Shown here: positions 7,906 to 15,670 of the stretch, piece after piece
How the letters are laid out: each line of letters starts with the position of its first letter
How positions within the stretch are numbered: position 1 is the first letter of the stretch
Source: QHXW01 sp035297145
GTDB taxonomy: Bacteria > Acidobacteriota > Terriglobia > Bryobacterales > Bryobacteraceae
Length of the DNA stretch: 64,000 nucleotides
Assembly: GCA_035297145.1 (NCBI GenBank)
Contig: DATGZN010000042.1
Location: 26,406 to 90,405, forward strand
Reading direction: 5' to 3'
Made by a program: the position numbers and the translations under genes
Notes under the pieces: model-generated
Databases searched by the model: none
Told to the model about the DNA's origin: nothing
What the model saw: only the letters and a program-made list of their open reading frames with translations

Positions 7906-8532
7906 TTACCGCACCGAGAGATCGCGGACGTAGATATCTTTGAAGCGCATGTTGCCGGAGCCTCCGGAATGAAGTTGCAGCGCAATCGAGCCGTCAAAAG
8001 ATTTGGGCGTGGGGTCGGTGAAATCCACAATCACGATGCCGTTCAGCCGAGCGATGTAGCGATTCTCCACTACCTTCAGCAGATAGTCGTTCCAGTCGTT
8101 GCGATGGATCACGCCCTCGAACTCCGGTGCGGGCCATACAATCCACTGGCGGCCGTCGCCGTAGATCCCGCCGGTGTGACCCACCACCTGATCGATCTCG
8201 AACTGGAGACCCTGGCTCACATCCGCCGTCCCCGGCTTGAATTCGGTGTGGAAGAAGACGCCGCTATTGCCGTCGCCTTCGCACTTGAACCGCAACGTCA
8301 GTTCGAAATCCTTGTAATTCTTTTCGGTCTTCAGGTAACCGTACTCCTTGGTGACGGCCTGTCCGTGGATAGTCCCGTCCTCGACAGTCCACTTCTCGTG
8401 CCCCACTTCGATCCAGCCGGCGAGGTCGCGGCCGTTAAAGAGCTTCACCCATTGCTCGTTGGGCAGCTTCATACGTGTATGCTGCGCCCAACCCGTCGAG
8501 CACAGCAACAGTGCGGAAAGCATCAAACGCAT
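7906..8532 (-). CDS. Secreted DUF1080 protein (3-keto-disaccharide hydrolase-like fold)
   Basis: 208 residues from ATG 8532, chosen because AAGGAG lies 8 nt upstream and the start gives a signal peptide (MRLMLSALLLCSTGWAQ). The rest is one DUF1080 concanavalin-type domain: LFNGRDLAGW, the DFELTLRFK strand, NSGVFFHTE, and WNDYLLKVVENRYIARLNG. Members of the family are abundant in Acidobacteriota and Planctomycetota; some cleave 3-keto-glycosides. It sits between the GH2 gene and glmM on the same strand and may be cotranscribed with the GH2 gene. Confidence 0.88.
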   Translation of the reverse strand: MRLMLSALLLCSTGWAQHTRMKLPNEQWVKLFNGRDLAGWIEVGHEKWTVEDGTIHGQAVTKEYGYLKTEKNYKDFELTLRFKCEGDGNSGVFFHTEFKPGTADVSQGLQFEIDQVVGHTGGIYGDGRQWIVWPAPEFEGVIHRNDWNDYLLKVVENRYIARLNGIVIVDFTDPTPKSFDGSIALQLHSGGSGNMRFKDIYVRDLSVR

Positions 8533-8560
8533 GTTCGATTCTCCTTGGAGGAACAACAGT

Positions 8561-9907
8561 CTACTTTACGCCGATCTCGCGGTCGATGGCACGCGCAATC
8601 CGCTGGCCGAAATTTTCCACCTGCGTGAGCTCCGGCCCCTCCACCATCACGCGAGCCAGCGGTTCGGTGCCTGAGAAGCGCACCAGCACGCGGCCGGCCG
8701 ACCCCAGCGCCTTCTCGCACGCGCTGATTTCATGTCCCACCGCGGGCAGTTCCGTGAGTGGTTTCTTCTCACGAACGCGGACATTATAGAGGCGCTGCGG
8801 ATAAGTGTGAAGGTCGCGCGTCAGCTCGTCGAGGCCCATCCCCGCCTGGCGCGCGGTCTCCAAGATTCGGAGTGCCGTCAGCATGCCGTCGCCCGTGGTC
8901 GCCCACTCGCGGAAAATCACATGACCGGATTGTTCGCCACCCAGTGCAGCGCCCACGCGGATCATTTCTTCCAGCACGTACTTGTCGCCCACCGGCGTGC
9001 GCAGCATGCGGATGCCGTCGTTCGCCAGCGCCGTTTCTAAGCCGAGATTCGCCATCACGGTGGACACCACGACATCTCCCGTCAGATGTCCAGCGGCCTT
9101 CACCGAACGTGCCGCCATCAGCAGGACCGCGTCGCCATCCACGATTTTTCCGCTGGCCGCAACGAAGATCGCACGGTCGGCGTCGCCATCAAACGCCACA
9201 CCCAGATCCGCCTTCCGCTCGACCACCACCTGCCTCAGTTTCTCCACGTACAGGGCGCCGCAATCCAGGTTGATGTTTCTCCCATTCGGCGCGCAGCAGA
9301 TGGCATGAACCTCGGCGCCGTTACGCCGGAACAGTTCCGGAGCTAGATGGGAGGCCGCGCCATTACCGCAGTCGATCACCATGCGGATGCCGTCGAAACG
9401 GACCGTCACTATCGAGAGCAAGTAATCGATGTAACGCTGATCCAGTCCTGGATCGACCGCTAAGGATTTGGGCGTGGTTTGGCCGAGCCCTCGATCGAGT
9501 AGCCCGAAAATCTCCCGCTCGATTTCGTGCTCCTCCGCGTCCGGCAGCTTGAAGCCGGAATGGCCGAAGACCTTAATCCCGTTATCCTGATAGGGATTGT
9601 GCGAGGCGGAGATCATGACGCCAGCCACAAAATCGTCAGCCCGCGTCAGGTATGCAACGCCCGGCGTGGTAATGACGCCTGCCAGCCGCACGCGCACGCC
9701 CCGTTCCGCCAAACCGCCGGCCACCTGCTCGGCGATCCAGGGGCCGGACTCGCGCGTGTCCATGCCTATCAGAATCTCGGGCTCCGGATTGAGGTGCCGC
9801 GCCGTATCCGCGAGCGCCATGCCGAAAGCGTGTACGGTCGGCGCATCTAACGGATATTCGCCGGCGGCACCGCGAATCCCGTCAGTGCCAAAAAGCTGTT
9901 TTCCCAT
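8561..9907 (-). CDS. glmM: Phosphoglucosamine mutase
   Basis: 448 residues, full length. The phosphoserine loop is GVMISASHNPYQDNG with Ser102 as the catalytic residue, the metal loop is DGDADRAIF, the sugar-binding loop is GEQSGHVIF, and the C-terminal phosphate-binding loop is RFSGTEPLARVMVEG. It converts glucosamine-6-phosphate to glucosamine-1-phosphate for UDP-GlcNAc and cell wall synthesis. It follows ybbR (6-bp gap) and cdaA in the conserved cdaA-ybbR-glmM order, in which GlmM is known to bind and inhibit CdaA in Firmicutes. Confidence 0.96.
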   Translation of the reverse strand: MGKQLFGTDGIRGAAGEYPLDAPTVHAFGMALADTARHLNPEPEILIGMDTRESGPWIAEQVAGGLAERGVRVRLAGVITTPGVAYLTRADDFVAGVMISASHNPYQDNGIKVFGHSGFKLPDAEEHEIEREIFGLLDRGLGQTTPKSLAVDPGLDQRYIDYLLSIVTVRFDGIRMVIDCGNGAASHLAPELFRRNGAEVHAICCAPNGRNINLDCGALYVEKLRQVVVERKADLGVAFDGDADRAIFVAASGKIVDGDAVLLMAARSVKAAGHLTGDVVVSTVMANLGLETALANDGIRMLRTPVGDKYVLEEMIRVGAALGGEQSGHVIFREWATTGDGMLTALRILETARQAGMGLDELTRDLHTYPQRLYNVRVREKKPLTELPAVGHEISACEKALGSAGRVLVRFSGTEPLARVMVEGPELTQVENFGQRIARAIDREIGVK

Positions 9908-9913
9908 GATTGT

Positions 9914-10558
9914 TTATTTCTTTTTCACCACCACGCGCACAGTCACATGCGAGGAGCCCTGGAAGCGCACCAGACGCTCGGGTAAGTACGTATTCACCAG
10001 GTATTGCGCCTCGCTGACGACGGTGCTGATTTCAACCGGGTCGGTGGCCAGCGACTGCGTCCGGCGGACGGCCGACTCCGGTCCCACGATTCCCAGCTTC
10101 GGCGGAAAGGCTTCCGCGCTCACAACGGCATAGCCCTGGTGTGGCCCCGCAAGCCGCACCTCCACCGGCACTTCGCGAGCCAGGCGATGTTCAAACGTGA
10201 AGGTCAACTGTGCCGGAATCCCGCGCACTAAACGGATTCCCCGCGGCAGACTCACGTTGCGCGCATCGATATCAAACGTCTTCACTCCAGGCAGCTGAAC
10301 GGATGAAAAGTCCAGCACTACCGCCGACCGTGCATCCGGCATATCGCGCAACCGTCCCACGGGGCCGCGCGTCTCGAGCGTTACGTTCTCGCGGACTTCC
10401 GAGCTGATTTCCAGATCGTCCGGAACGCCCTTGTACTCCACCGGGACCGTGGAGAGTGTAGCAAGTTCCGGCTCACTCGCTACAAACATCCAAATCGCGA
10501 AGGCAGCAGCCAGGGACAGCAGTTTCCATCCGAGGTTGTGGGTCAGGATTCCAAGCAC
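9914..10558 (-). CDS. YbbR/CdaR-domain protein, regulator of CdaA
   Basis: 214 residues. An N-terminal membrane helix (LLSLAAAFAIWMFVAS, about 12-28) is followed by two YbbR-type domains, marked by VPVEYKGVPDDLEI and LAREVPVEVRLAG. Firmicute CdaR contains four YbbR repeats; this version has about two. The protein would sit on the outer face of the membrane and modulate the diadenylate cyclase encoded immediately upstream (2-bp gap). The gene order cdaA-ybbR-glmM supports the call more strongly than the sequence alone. Confidence 0.85.
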   Translation of the reverse strand: MLGILTHNLGWKLLSLAAAFAIWMFVASEPELATLSTVPVEYKGVPDDLEISSEVRENVTLETRGPVGRLRDMPDARSAVVLDFSSVQLPGVKTFDIDARNVSLPRGIRLVRGIPAQLTFTFEHRLAREVPVEVRLAGPHQGYAVVSAEAFPPKLGIVGPESAVRRTQSLATDPVEISTVVSEAQYLVNTYLPERLVRFQGSSHVTVRVVVKKK

Positions 10559-10560
10559 GG

Positions 10561-11451
10561 TCAGCCGGCTTTCCCCACGGCTCGTGGATCTTCATCCGTT
10601 TGCCTCACGGCGAAATCATCAGAAATGTTGGCCGGGTGCTTGTCCACACCAAAATGTGTGTTGATCAGCGCGTCCATTTCATCCAGGCTTACGCCGGCAT
10701 GGATCTCGCCGTGAGCCGCCACCGAGAGGTGGCCCGTCTCCTCCGAAACCACCAGGGAAAGACAATCGCTTTCCTCGGTGATTCCGATGGCGGCGCGATG
10801 GCGTGTGCCAAGGTTAACCGGCACCGCCGGATTCGTCGTCAGCGGCAAAAAACATGCGGCGGCGCTGATACGGTCCTTCTGCACGATGACCGATCCATCG
10901 TGCAGTGCGCCACCAGGCTGGAAGATGGCCATCAATAAGTCCGCGGAAATCTCCGCATCGAGCCGCACACCGCTCTCGACGAAGGTTCGCAAGCCGATGT
11001 CGCGCTCCAGCACGATGAGCGCGCCCGCCTTGCGCTGTGAAAGCCTGGCGAGCGCCAGCAGAATCTCGTCGATGGACTCCGGGCGCTTAAAACCGCGCGC
11101 GAACCACCGCTTGCGGCCGATGCGCGCGAGCGTGCGCCGGATCTCCGACTGAAACAGAATGATGACGGCAATCGCGGTATAGGGCACAATGTACGAGAGG
11201 ACCGACCGCAGGGCCTCCAGACCAGCCCACACGGCAATTGCGTACAACGCGACCATGGTCAGAATGCCGATCAGGATGTGCCCGGCGCGCGTACCGCGCA
11301 CAATCATAAGCAGTTGATAGATCACAAACGCGACCACGAGGATGTCGACAACCGCCGTGAAGGTCAGCTTCGGCAACGATGAAAAGATAGACCGCAGAAG
11401 TAGCATGGAGCCACTCGCAAAAAACTCACCCCAGGAACCGTTAAAGTTCAT
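10561..11451 (-). CDS. cdaA: Diadenylate cyclase (c-di-AMP synthase), CdaA type
   Basis: 296 residues. Three membrane helices (about 34-50, 58-78, 82-100) precede a DAC domain. The catalytic motifs are DGS (185-187, in LHDGSVIVQ) and RHR (217-219, in LGTRHRAAIG). The first motif is usually DGA, so Ser replaces Ala while the catalytic Asp is kept. It makes c-di-AMP from two ATP, a second messenger linked to cell wall, potassium and osmotic homeostasis. It heads the operon with ybbR and glmM, coupling the messenger to cell wall precursor supply. Confidence 0.95.
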   Translation of the reverse strand: MNFNGSWGEFFASGSMLLLRSIFSSLPKLTFTAVVDILVVAFVIYQLLMIVRGTRAGHILIGILTMVALYAIAVWAGLEALRSVLSYIVPYTAIAVIILFQSEIRRTLARIGRKRWFARGFKRPESIDEILLALARLSQRKAGALIVLERDIGLRTFVESGVRLDAEISADLLMAIFQPGGALHDGSVIVQKDRISAAACFLPLTTNPAVPVNLGTRHRAAIGITEESDCLSLVVSEETGHLSVAAHGEIHAGVSLDEMDALINTHFGVDKHPANISDDFAVRQTDEDPRAVGKAG

Positions 11452-11584
11452 CTTAACAAGCCCCGCGCGTTCCCTGATTTTAGGCGGCGCGCCAAAAGTA
11501 GGTTGATCCCGGCGGCGGTCTTTTCACTGGCGACATAGTTTCGAATAGCCACCCATTCCTGTAGCGCGGGGCTACGCGTTGTTT

Positions 11585-11605
11585 GCGGGAGACCCGCGGT
11601 TTTTT
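11585..11605 (+). terminator. Terminator-like hairpin in the ribBA upstream region
   Basis: GCGGG (11585-11589) pairs with CCCGC (11593-11597) across an AGA loop, followed by GG and six T (11600-11605). It lies in the 275-bp divergent gap between cdaA and ribBA. A further small stem, GTAGC/GCTAC, lies at 11561-11575. It could attenuate ribBA if transcription starts further upstream, but I see no FMN riboswitch sequence. The stem is only 5 bp. Confidence 0.3.
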
Positions 11606-11726
11606 CGGCGGGACGAACTCGAAAGGCCGCAGGTACCCGCAAAAGGCGCGTGTCCCTGCGCTACACGCGCCGTCGATCAACGCGAGGTGAACGATCCACT
11701 GAAGAACAGCTATAGTTAAACTAACC

Positions 11727-12881
11727 ATGCCGTTCGTCCCCATTCCCGAGGCTGTGGAGGACATCCGCGCCGGCCGGATTGTGGTGGTGGTGGACGACGA
11801 GGACCGCGAAAATGAGGGTGACCTCACCATCGCCGCGGAAAAAGTCACGCCCGAGATCATTAATTTCATGGCCACACATGGCCGTGGTCTCATCTGCCTA
11901 GCATTGACCGCCGAGCGTTGCGATTACCTGCGCCTGCCGCTCATCTCTCAGCAGAACACTTCCAACTTCGGCACGGCTTTTTGCGAATCCATCGACGCGC
12001 GCCTGGGAGTGACTACCGGCATTTCCGCCGCCGATCGCACCCGCACCATCCTGACCGCGATCGATCCCGCCACTCGCCCGGATGATCTCGCACGGCCCGG
12101 GCATGTCTTTCCGCTCCGCTCGCGCGAAGGTGGTGTACTCGTTCGCGCCGGCCAAACGGAGGCTTCGGTGGATCTCGCGCGCCTCGCGGACCTCGTGCCC
12201 GCAGGCGTAATCTGCGAAATCATGAATCCCGATGGCACCATGGCGCGCGTGCCGCAACTCGAAGAATTCTGTGCACACCACGGCTTCAAGATGATCTCCG
12301 TGGCCGAGCTCATCCGGTACCGGATGAAGCATGGGCGCTACATCCACCGCCGCGCCGAGGGCTGCATCGAGACCGAGTTCGGCGAGTTCCGCACCGTCGC
12401 TTACGCCAGTGAGATTGATCCGGAAACGCACCTGGCGCTCATCTGCGGCGAGCCCTCCGGCCACGATAACGTGCTGGTGCGGATGCATTCACATTGCGTC
12501 TACGGAGACGTCTTCGGCTCCAAATTCTGCGACTGCCACAACCTGGTGCGCGAGTCTCTGCGTAAAATCGCGGAAGCGGGCGTGGGTGTATTGGTTTACC
12601 TCCATCAAACCGGCCCTGGCTTCCGAATCGAAAAGGACCAGCAAGGCGTCAATCGCATGGTTTCGCATGGCCGCGACTTCATGCATTACAAAGACCCGGC
12701 TGGGCAGCGGCAGCTCCAGTACGAGAGCGGCATCGGCGCACAAATTCTATCCGACCTCGGCCTGCACACTATCCGCCTGCTTACGAATCACCCGCGCAAG
12801 ATCGTGGCGCTAGAGGGTTTTGGCATCGAGATCGTCGAGCAAGTACCGGTTACGGCTGCAACCGTCAAGGCCGGGGACTAA
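11727..12881 (+). CDS. ribBA: DHBP synthase fused to a GTP cyclohydrolase II-like domain with degenerate motifs
   Basis: 384 residues. Residues 1-200 are a full 3,4-dihydroxy-2-butanone-4-phosphate synthase: VDDEDRENEGDL (22-33), THGRGLICLAL, TGISAADR and RPGHVFPLR, making the four-carbon riboflavin precursor from ribulose-5-phosphate. Residues 210-376 have the RibA fold, with zinc ligands Cys257, Cys268 and Cys270 in the C-x10-C-x-C spacing. But the usual LRQEGRG loop reads LHQTGPGF (292-299), and the DTVEAN region that normally follows is unrecognisable before GIGAQIL resumes. The second activity is therefore doubtful. A TATAGT/TAAACT-rich stretch lies just upstream of the start. Confidence 0.9.
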   Translation: MPFVPIPEAVEDIRAGRIVVVVDDEDRENEGDLTIAAEKVTPEIINFMATHGRGLICLALTAERCDYLRLPLISQQNTSNFGTAFCESIDARLGVTTGISAADRTRTILTAIDPATRPDDLARPGHVFPLRSREGGVLVRAGQTEASVDLARLADLVPAGVICEIMNPDGTMARVPQLEEFCAHHGFKMISVAELIRYRMKHGRYIHRRAEGCIETEFGEFRTVAYASEIDPETHLALICGEPSGHDNVLVRMHSHCVYGDVFGSKFCDCHNLVRESLRKIAEAGVGVLVYLHQTGPGFRIEKDQQGVNRMVSHGRDFMHYKDPAGQRQLQYESGIGAQILSDLGLHTIRLLTNHPRKIVALEGFGIEIVEQVPVTAATVKAGD

Positions 12882-12932
12882 TCGCGTGGAACCTTCCTCT
12901 TGCCGAGTGCGTCATTGCGTCAGAAGGGATCT

Positions 12933-13850
12933 ATGATTTTTCGGTCGATTCGCTCTATTTGCGCTCTCTTTTTGTTTGCCGGCCTGATGTGCGCGGCCGA
13001 CCAGGAGTTGATGAATCTGCTGATGCCCGGCGCCAAAGCGTTCGCGGGAATCAACGTAGGGCAGGCCAAGACTACTCCATTTGGCCAGTTTTTGTTGTCG
13101 CGGATGTCGGCGGAAAACCATCTGACCGCTAAAACGGGCTTCGATCCGCGCACCGACCTGCAAGAGGTGCTCATCGCAACAGCCGGCCCGACGCCCCAGC
13201 AAAGTCTGGTCCTGGCCCGCGGTACCTTCAACACGCAGGTTATTTTTGCGGTCGCCGAAGCCGCCGGCCACACCGTCGAGTCGTACAATGGCATTTCGAT
13301 TCTTACCGGGAAAGAGCATACCGTTACCCACGCCGTTGCGTTCCTTGGGAACTCGATTGCAATTGCGGGCGACCTGGATTACGTCCACGGAGCCATCGAC
13401 CGGCGCACGGCCACCTCCAGCGCCATTGACCCGGCTCTGGCCGCCCAAATCGGGCAATTGAGCGACTCGCAGGATGCCTGGTCGATATCCACCGTGCCGA
13501 TCTCGGCGCTCACCGGCCAAAAACTTCCCGACCAGCAGTTGAACACTTTTCTGAGCTCTGATTTGCTGAAGTCAATCCAGCAGACCAGCGGCGGCGTGAA
13601 GTTCGGCCAGACGGTACAGTTTTCCGGCCAAGCCGTAGCCGACTCCAGCCAGAATGCGACGGCGCTCGCCGATGTTGTGCGCTTCCTCGGAAATATGGCG
13701 CAGGCGAACGCCCCCGCTACTGCTGCGGCCGCCATTGCTTCGCTGCTGCAGAGCCTAAGTGTGCAAACGGACGGCAATACCATCACCCTCGCGGCCGCCC
13801 TTCCGGAATCGCAGCTCGAGAATCTGGTGCGCAACGCGCACGAGCACTAG
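12933..13850 (+). CDS. Secreted hypothetical protein
   Basis: 305 residues from ATG 12933, chosen for its AGAAGGG ribosome site and because it places a signal peptide (IRSICALFLFAGLMCAAD) at the N-terminus. The mature part is alternating strand and helix (KAFAGINVGQAKTTPFGQF, QSLVLARGTF, IAIAGDLDYVHGAID) and ends in a helical, alanine-rich segment. I recognise no catalytic motif; the pattern resembles secreted Solibacter-type proteins of unknown role. It may be cotranscribed with ribBA (51-bp gap). Confidence 0.75.
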   Translation: MIFRSIRSICALFLFAGLMCAADQELMNLLMPGAKAFAGINVGQAKTTPFGQFLLSRMSAENHLTAKTGFDPRTDLQEVLIATAGPTPQQSLVLARGTFNTQVIFAVAEAAGHTVESYNGISILTGKEHTVTHAVAFLGNSIAIAGDLDYVHGAIDRRTATSSAIDPALAAQIGQLSDSQDAWSISTVPISALTGQKLPDQQLNTFLSSDLLKSIQQTSGGVKFGQTVQFSGQAVADSSQNATALADVVRFLGNMAQANAPATAAAAIASLLQSLSVQTDGNTITLAAALPESQLENLVRNAHEH

Positions 13851-13919
13851 TAAGCCGCCGGATTGCGTGTTCGCGTAGGTGATGCAGTTTGATGTATCTG
13901 GTGATGCTAAACTGTATCT

Positions 13920-14231
13920 ATGCTGAAGACTGCGAGCAGAAGGCGGGCTAAGCACGCACCCATCCAAGGCCGCACCCGGCGAACCACCTGGACTCTGCCA
14001 CAAGAGGTGTTACGCGATGTGGAAAGGTTTGCGAGTGACCGCCATCAAAGCGTGAGTTCCGCGGCGGCGTACCTACTTCAGCAAGGTCTTCGCCAACAAC
14101 CGGACCGCAAAGCGCTCCCAGGACCTGACGTTCTGGAAATGCTCCGGAAATCGTTTGCGGGACTGACGGAAGAAGAGCAGATGCTGGTGGATGGAATCAT
14201 TCTTGAAGATCCCTCCGCCGAATCGAAATGA
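13920..14231 (+). CDS. Ribbon-helix-helix-type antitoxin
   Basis: 103 residues. A basic N-terminus leads into RRTTWTLPQEVLRDVERFASDRHQ followed by SAAAYLLQQGL, a pattern of one beta strand and two helices typical of RHH DNA-binding domains. The C-terminal half (LEMLRKSFAGLTEEEQMLVDGI) would wrap the toxin. Its stop overlaps the PIN-domain gene start by 4 bp, the usual antitoxin-toxin arrangement, so it is predicted to repress its own operon. TAAACT at 13908-13913 is a possible -10 box six bases before the ATG, which would give a leaderless transcript. Confidence 0.7.
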   Translation: MLKTASRRRAKHAPIQGRTRRTTWTLPQEVLRDVERFASDRHQSVSSAAAYLLQQGLRQQPDRKALPGPDVLEMLRKSFAGLTEEEQMLVDGIILEDPSAESK

Positions 14232-14782
14232 TTGATCCGGCTTCCGGCCCATTCGTATTCGATACCAGCGCCGAGAGCTACCTGAGCCCGGCACGGTCCC
14301 CTGCCGAAGCGGAGTGGTTACTGCGGTACGCGGAGCTGTTTCCGATGTTCGTGGCCGTGATCACGATCATGGAGCGTGCCCGCGGTTACTTTCTCGGCCG
14401 GGACCGATGTGCGCCGGCGCGGCGCATTGAAATCGAAAGCAAGATGCTGCAGTATGTGCGAAGCGTTAGTGCATCCCCGTCACGGGTGCTGGATCTCACG
14501 ACAGCCATCGGTTTGCTGTCTGCACAAATGATGAGCATGCTGGCGGTGCCCCCGAGCCCGCCGGCGCGCACCCATCAACGCGCCGAATCCCGTCAGGACC
14601 GTCTGAGCCGATGGCGCTTCGACATCATGATCGCGGCTACCGCGCTGGTTCATGACATGCCGCTTATCCACAACAATCCACAGGATTTCGAGCCGATGCG
14701 CGCGCTCATCGAAACGCTGCCGCAGCGATTTCCGGGCGTCGGGCCGTTGAACCTGATTTCGGTCAAGAGACTGGCCGCATAA
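14228..14782 (+). CDS. PIN-domain ribonuclease toxin (VapC-like)
   Basis: 184 residues, longer than a typical 130-residue VapC. The first metal-binding Asp is in FVFDTSAE (about 12), a Glu follows in TIMERARG, and the distal acidic cluster is in RWRFDIMIAATALVHDMPL with NNPQDFEPM. PIN domains cleave RNA with a divalent metal; VapC toxins often cut tRNA or rRNA. An insertion rich in Pro and Arg (VPPSPPARTHQRAESRQ) separates the central helices. It is translationally coupled to the RHH gene. Confidence 0.75.
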   Translation: MIDPASGPFVFDTSAESYLSPARSPAEAEWLLRYAELFPMFVAVITIMERARGYFLGRDRCAPARRIEIESKMLQYVRSVSASPSRVLDLTTAIGLLSAQMMSMLAVPPSPPARTHQRAESRQDRLSRWRFDIMIAATALVHDMPLIHNNPQDFEPMRALIETLPQRFPGVGPLNLISVKRLAA

Positions 14783-14799
14783 GTTGATAATCTGTAGCC

Positions 14800-15465
14800 A
14801 TGACGAAAGATCAGATCCTATCGTGCATCACCGAAATTGGGATAGTGCCGGTGGTGCGCACGTCGAGCGCCGAGGGCGCGATCAAATCGGTAGACGCGAT
14901 CTATCGCGGCGGCATTCGCGCCGCGGAAATCACCATGACCGTACCCGGGGCCATCCGGGCTTTAGAGAAAGTAGCCGATCAGTTCGGCGACAAGCTGGTC
15001 TTGGGAGCGGGGACGGTGCTGGACCCGGAAACTGCTCGCGCCTGCATGCTGGCGGGAGCGGAATTCTTCGTGACGCCGAGTTTGAAGGCATCCACCATTG
15101 AGGTGGCCAAACGCTACTCCAAGGTGATCTGCCCGGGCGCGCTGACGCCTACCGAGGTGGTCACGGCGTGGGAGGCGGGTGCCGACATCGTCAAGATCTT
15201 CCCGTGCGGTAACGTCGGTGGGCCTAAATACATCAAGGCATTGCGAGGGCCGTTTCCACAAATCGAGATGATCCCAACCGGCGGCGTGAATATCGAGAAC
15301 GCGGGTGAGTTCTTGAAAGCGGGAGCGTGCGCTGTGGCCGTCGGCGGCGAGCTGGTGGATGCCAAGAGTGTCAAGGATGGACGCTTCGATGTAATTGAAG
15401 AACGCGCCCGGCAGTACCTGGCGGTGATCGCACGGGCGCGCTCGGAAATGAAGGCGGCTGCGTAA
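14800..15465 (+). CDS. eda: 2-keto-3-deoxy-6-phosphogluconate/4-hydroxy-2-oxoglutarate aldolase
   Basis: 221 residues, complete class I aldolase barrel. Glu43 (AAEITM) is the general acid/base and Lys132 (VKIFPC) the Schiff-base lysine, with TPTEV and IPTGGVN phosphate-binding loops. It splits KDPG into pyruvate and glyceraldehyde-3-phosphate in the Entner-Doudoroff pathway, or hydroxyoxoglutarate. The gene stands 17 bp after the toxin gene but is unlikely to share its function. No edd gene is nearby. Confidence 0.9.
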   Translation: MTKDQILSCITEIGIVPVVRTSSAEGAIKSVDAIYRGGIRAAEITMTVPGAIRALEKVADQFGDKLVLGAGTVLDPETARACMLAGAEFFVTPSLKASTIEVAKRYSKVICPGALTPTEVVTAWEAGADIVKIFPCGNVGGPKYIKALRGPFPQIEMIPTGGVNIENAGEFLKAGACAVAVGGELVDAKSVKDGRFDVIEERARQYLAVIARARSEMKAAA

Positions 15466-15487
15466 AGCTGTTAAACTGAACACGCAT

Positions 15488-15658
15488 ATGGCGATTAGCA
15501 AGGAGTTGCTGGAGATTCTGGTGTGCCCGCTTTGCAAAGCAACCGTGGAGCTGAAACAGGATTCGAGCGGGCTGAAATGCGTCCAGTGTCATCGCGTGTA
15601 TCCGATTCGCGATGACATCCCAGTGATGCTGATCGACGAAGCCCGCATTGAGGAGTAG
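15488..15658 (+). CDS. Trm112/YcaR-like zinc-ribbon protein
   Basis: 56 residues, from ATG 15488 to TAG 15656-15658. Two Cys pairs, CPLC (about 13-16) and CVQC (33-36), and the C-terminal YPIRDDIPVMLIDEAR are the hallmark of the Trm112 family. Eukaryotic Trm112 activates methyltransferases; bacterial members lie often next to cell-envelope genes such as lpxK or kdsB. Here it is 12 bp before a GT9 glycosyltransferase gene, fitting that pattern. TAAACT at 15472-15477 is a candidate -10 box. Confidence 0.85.
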   Translation: MAISKELLEILVCPLCKATVELKQDSSGLKCVQCHRVYPIRDDIPVMLIDEARIEE

Positions 15659-15670
15659 CAGCGCGCCTGC

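Noticed and set aside
11452..11726. FMN riboswitch upstream of ribBA
   Set aside because: The conserved FMN aptamer segments are not present; only small hairpins are seen.
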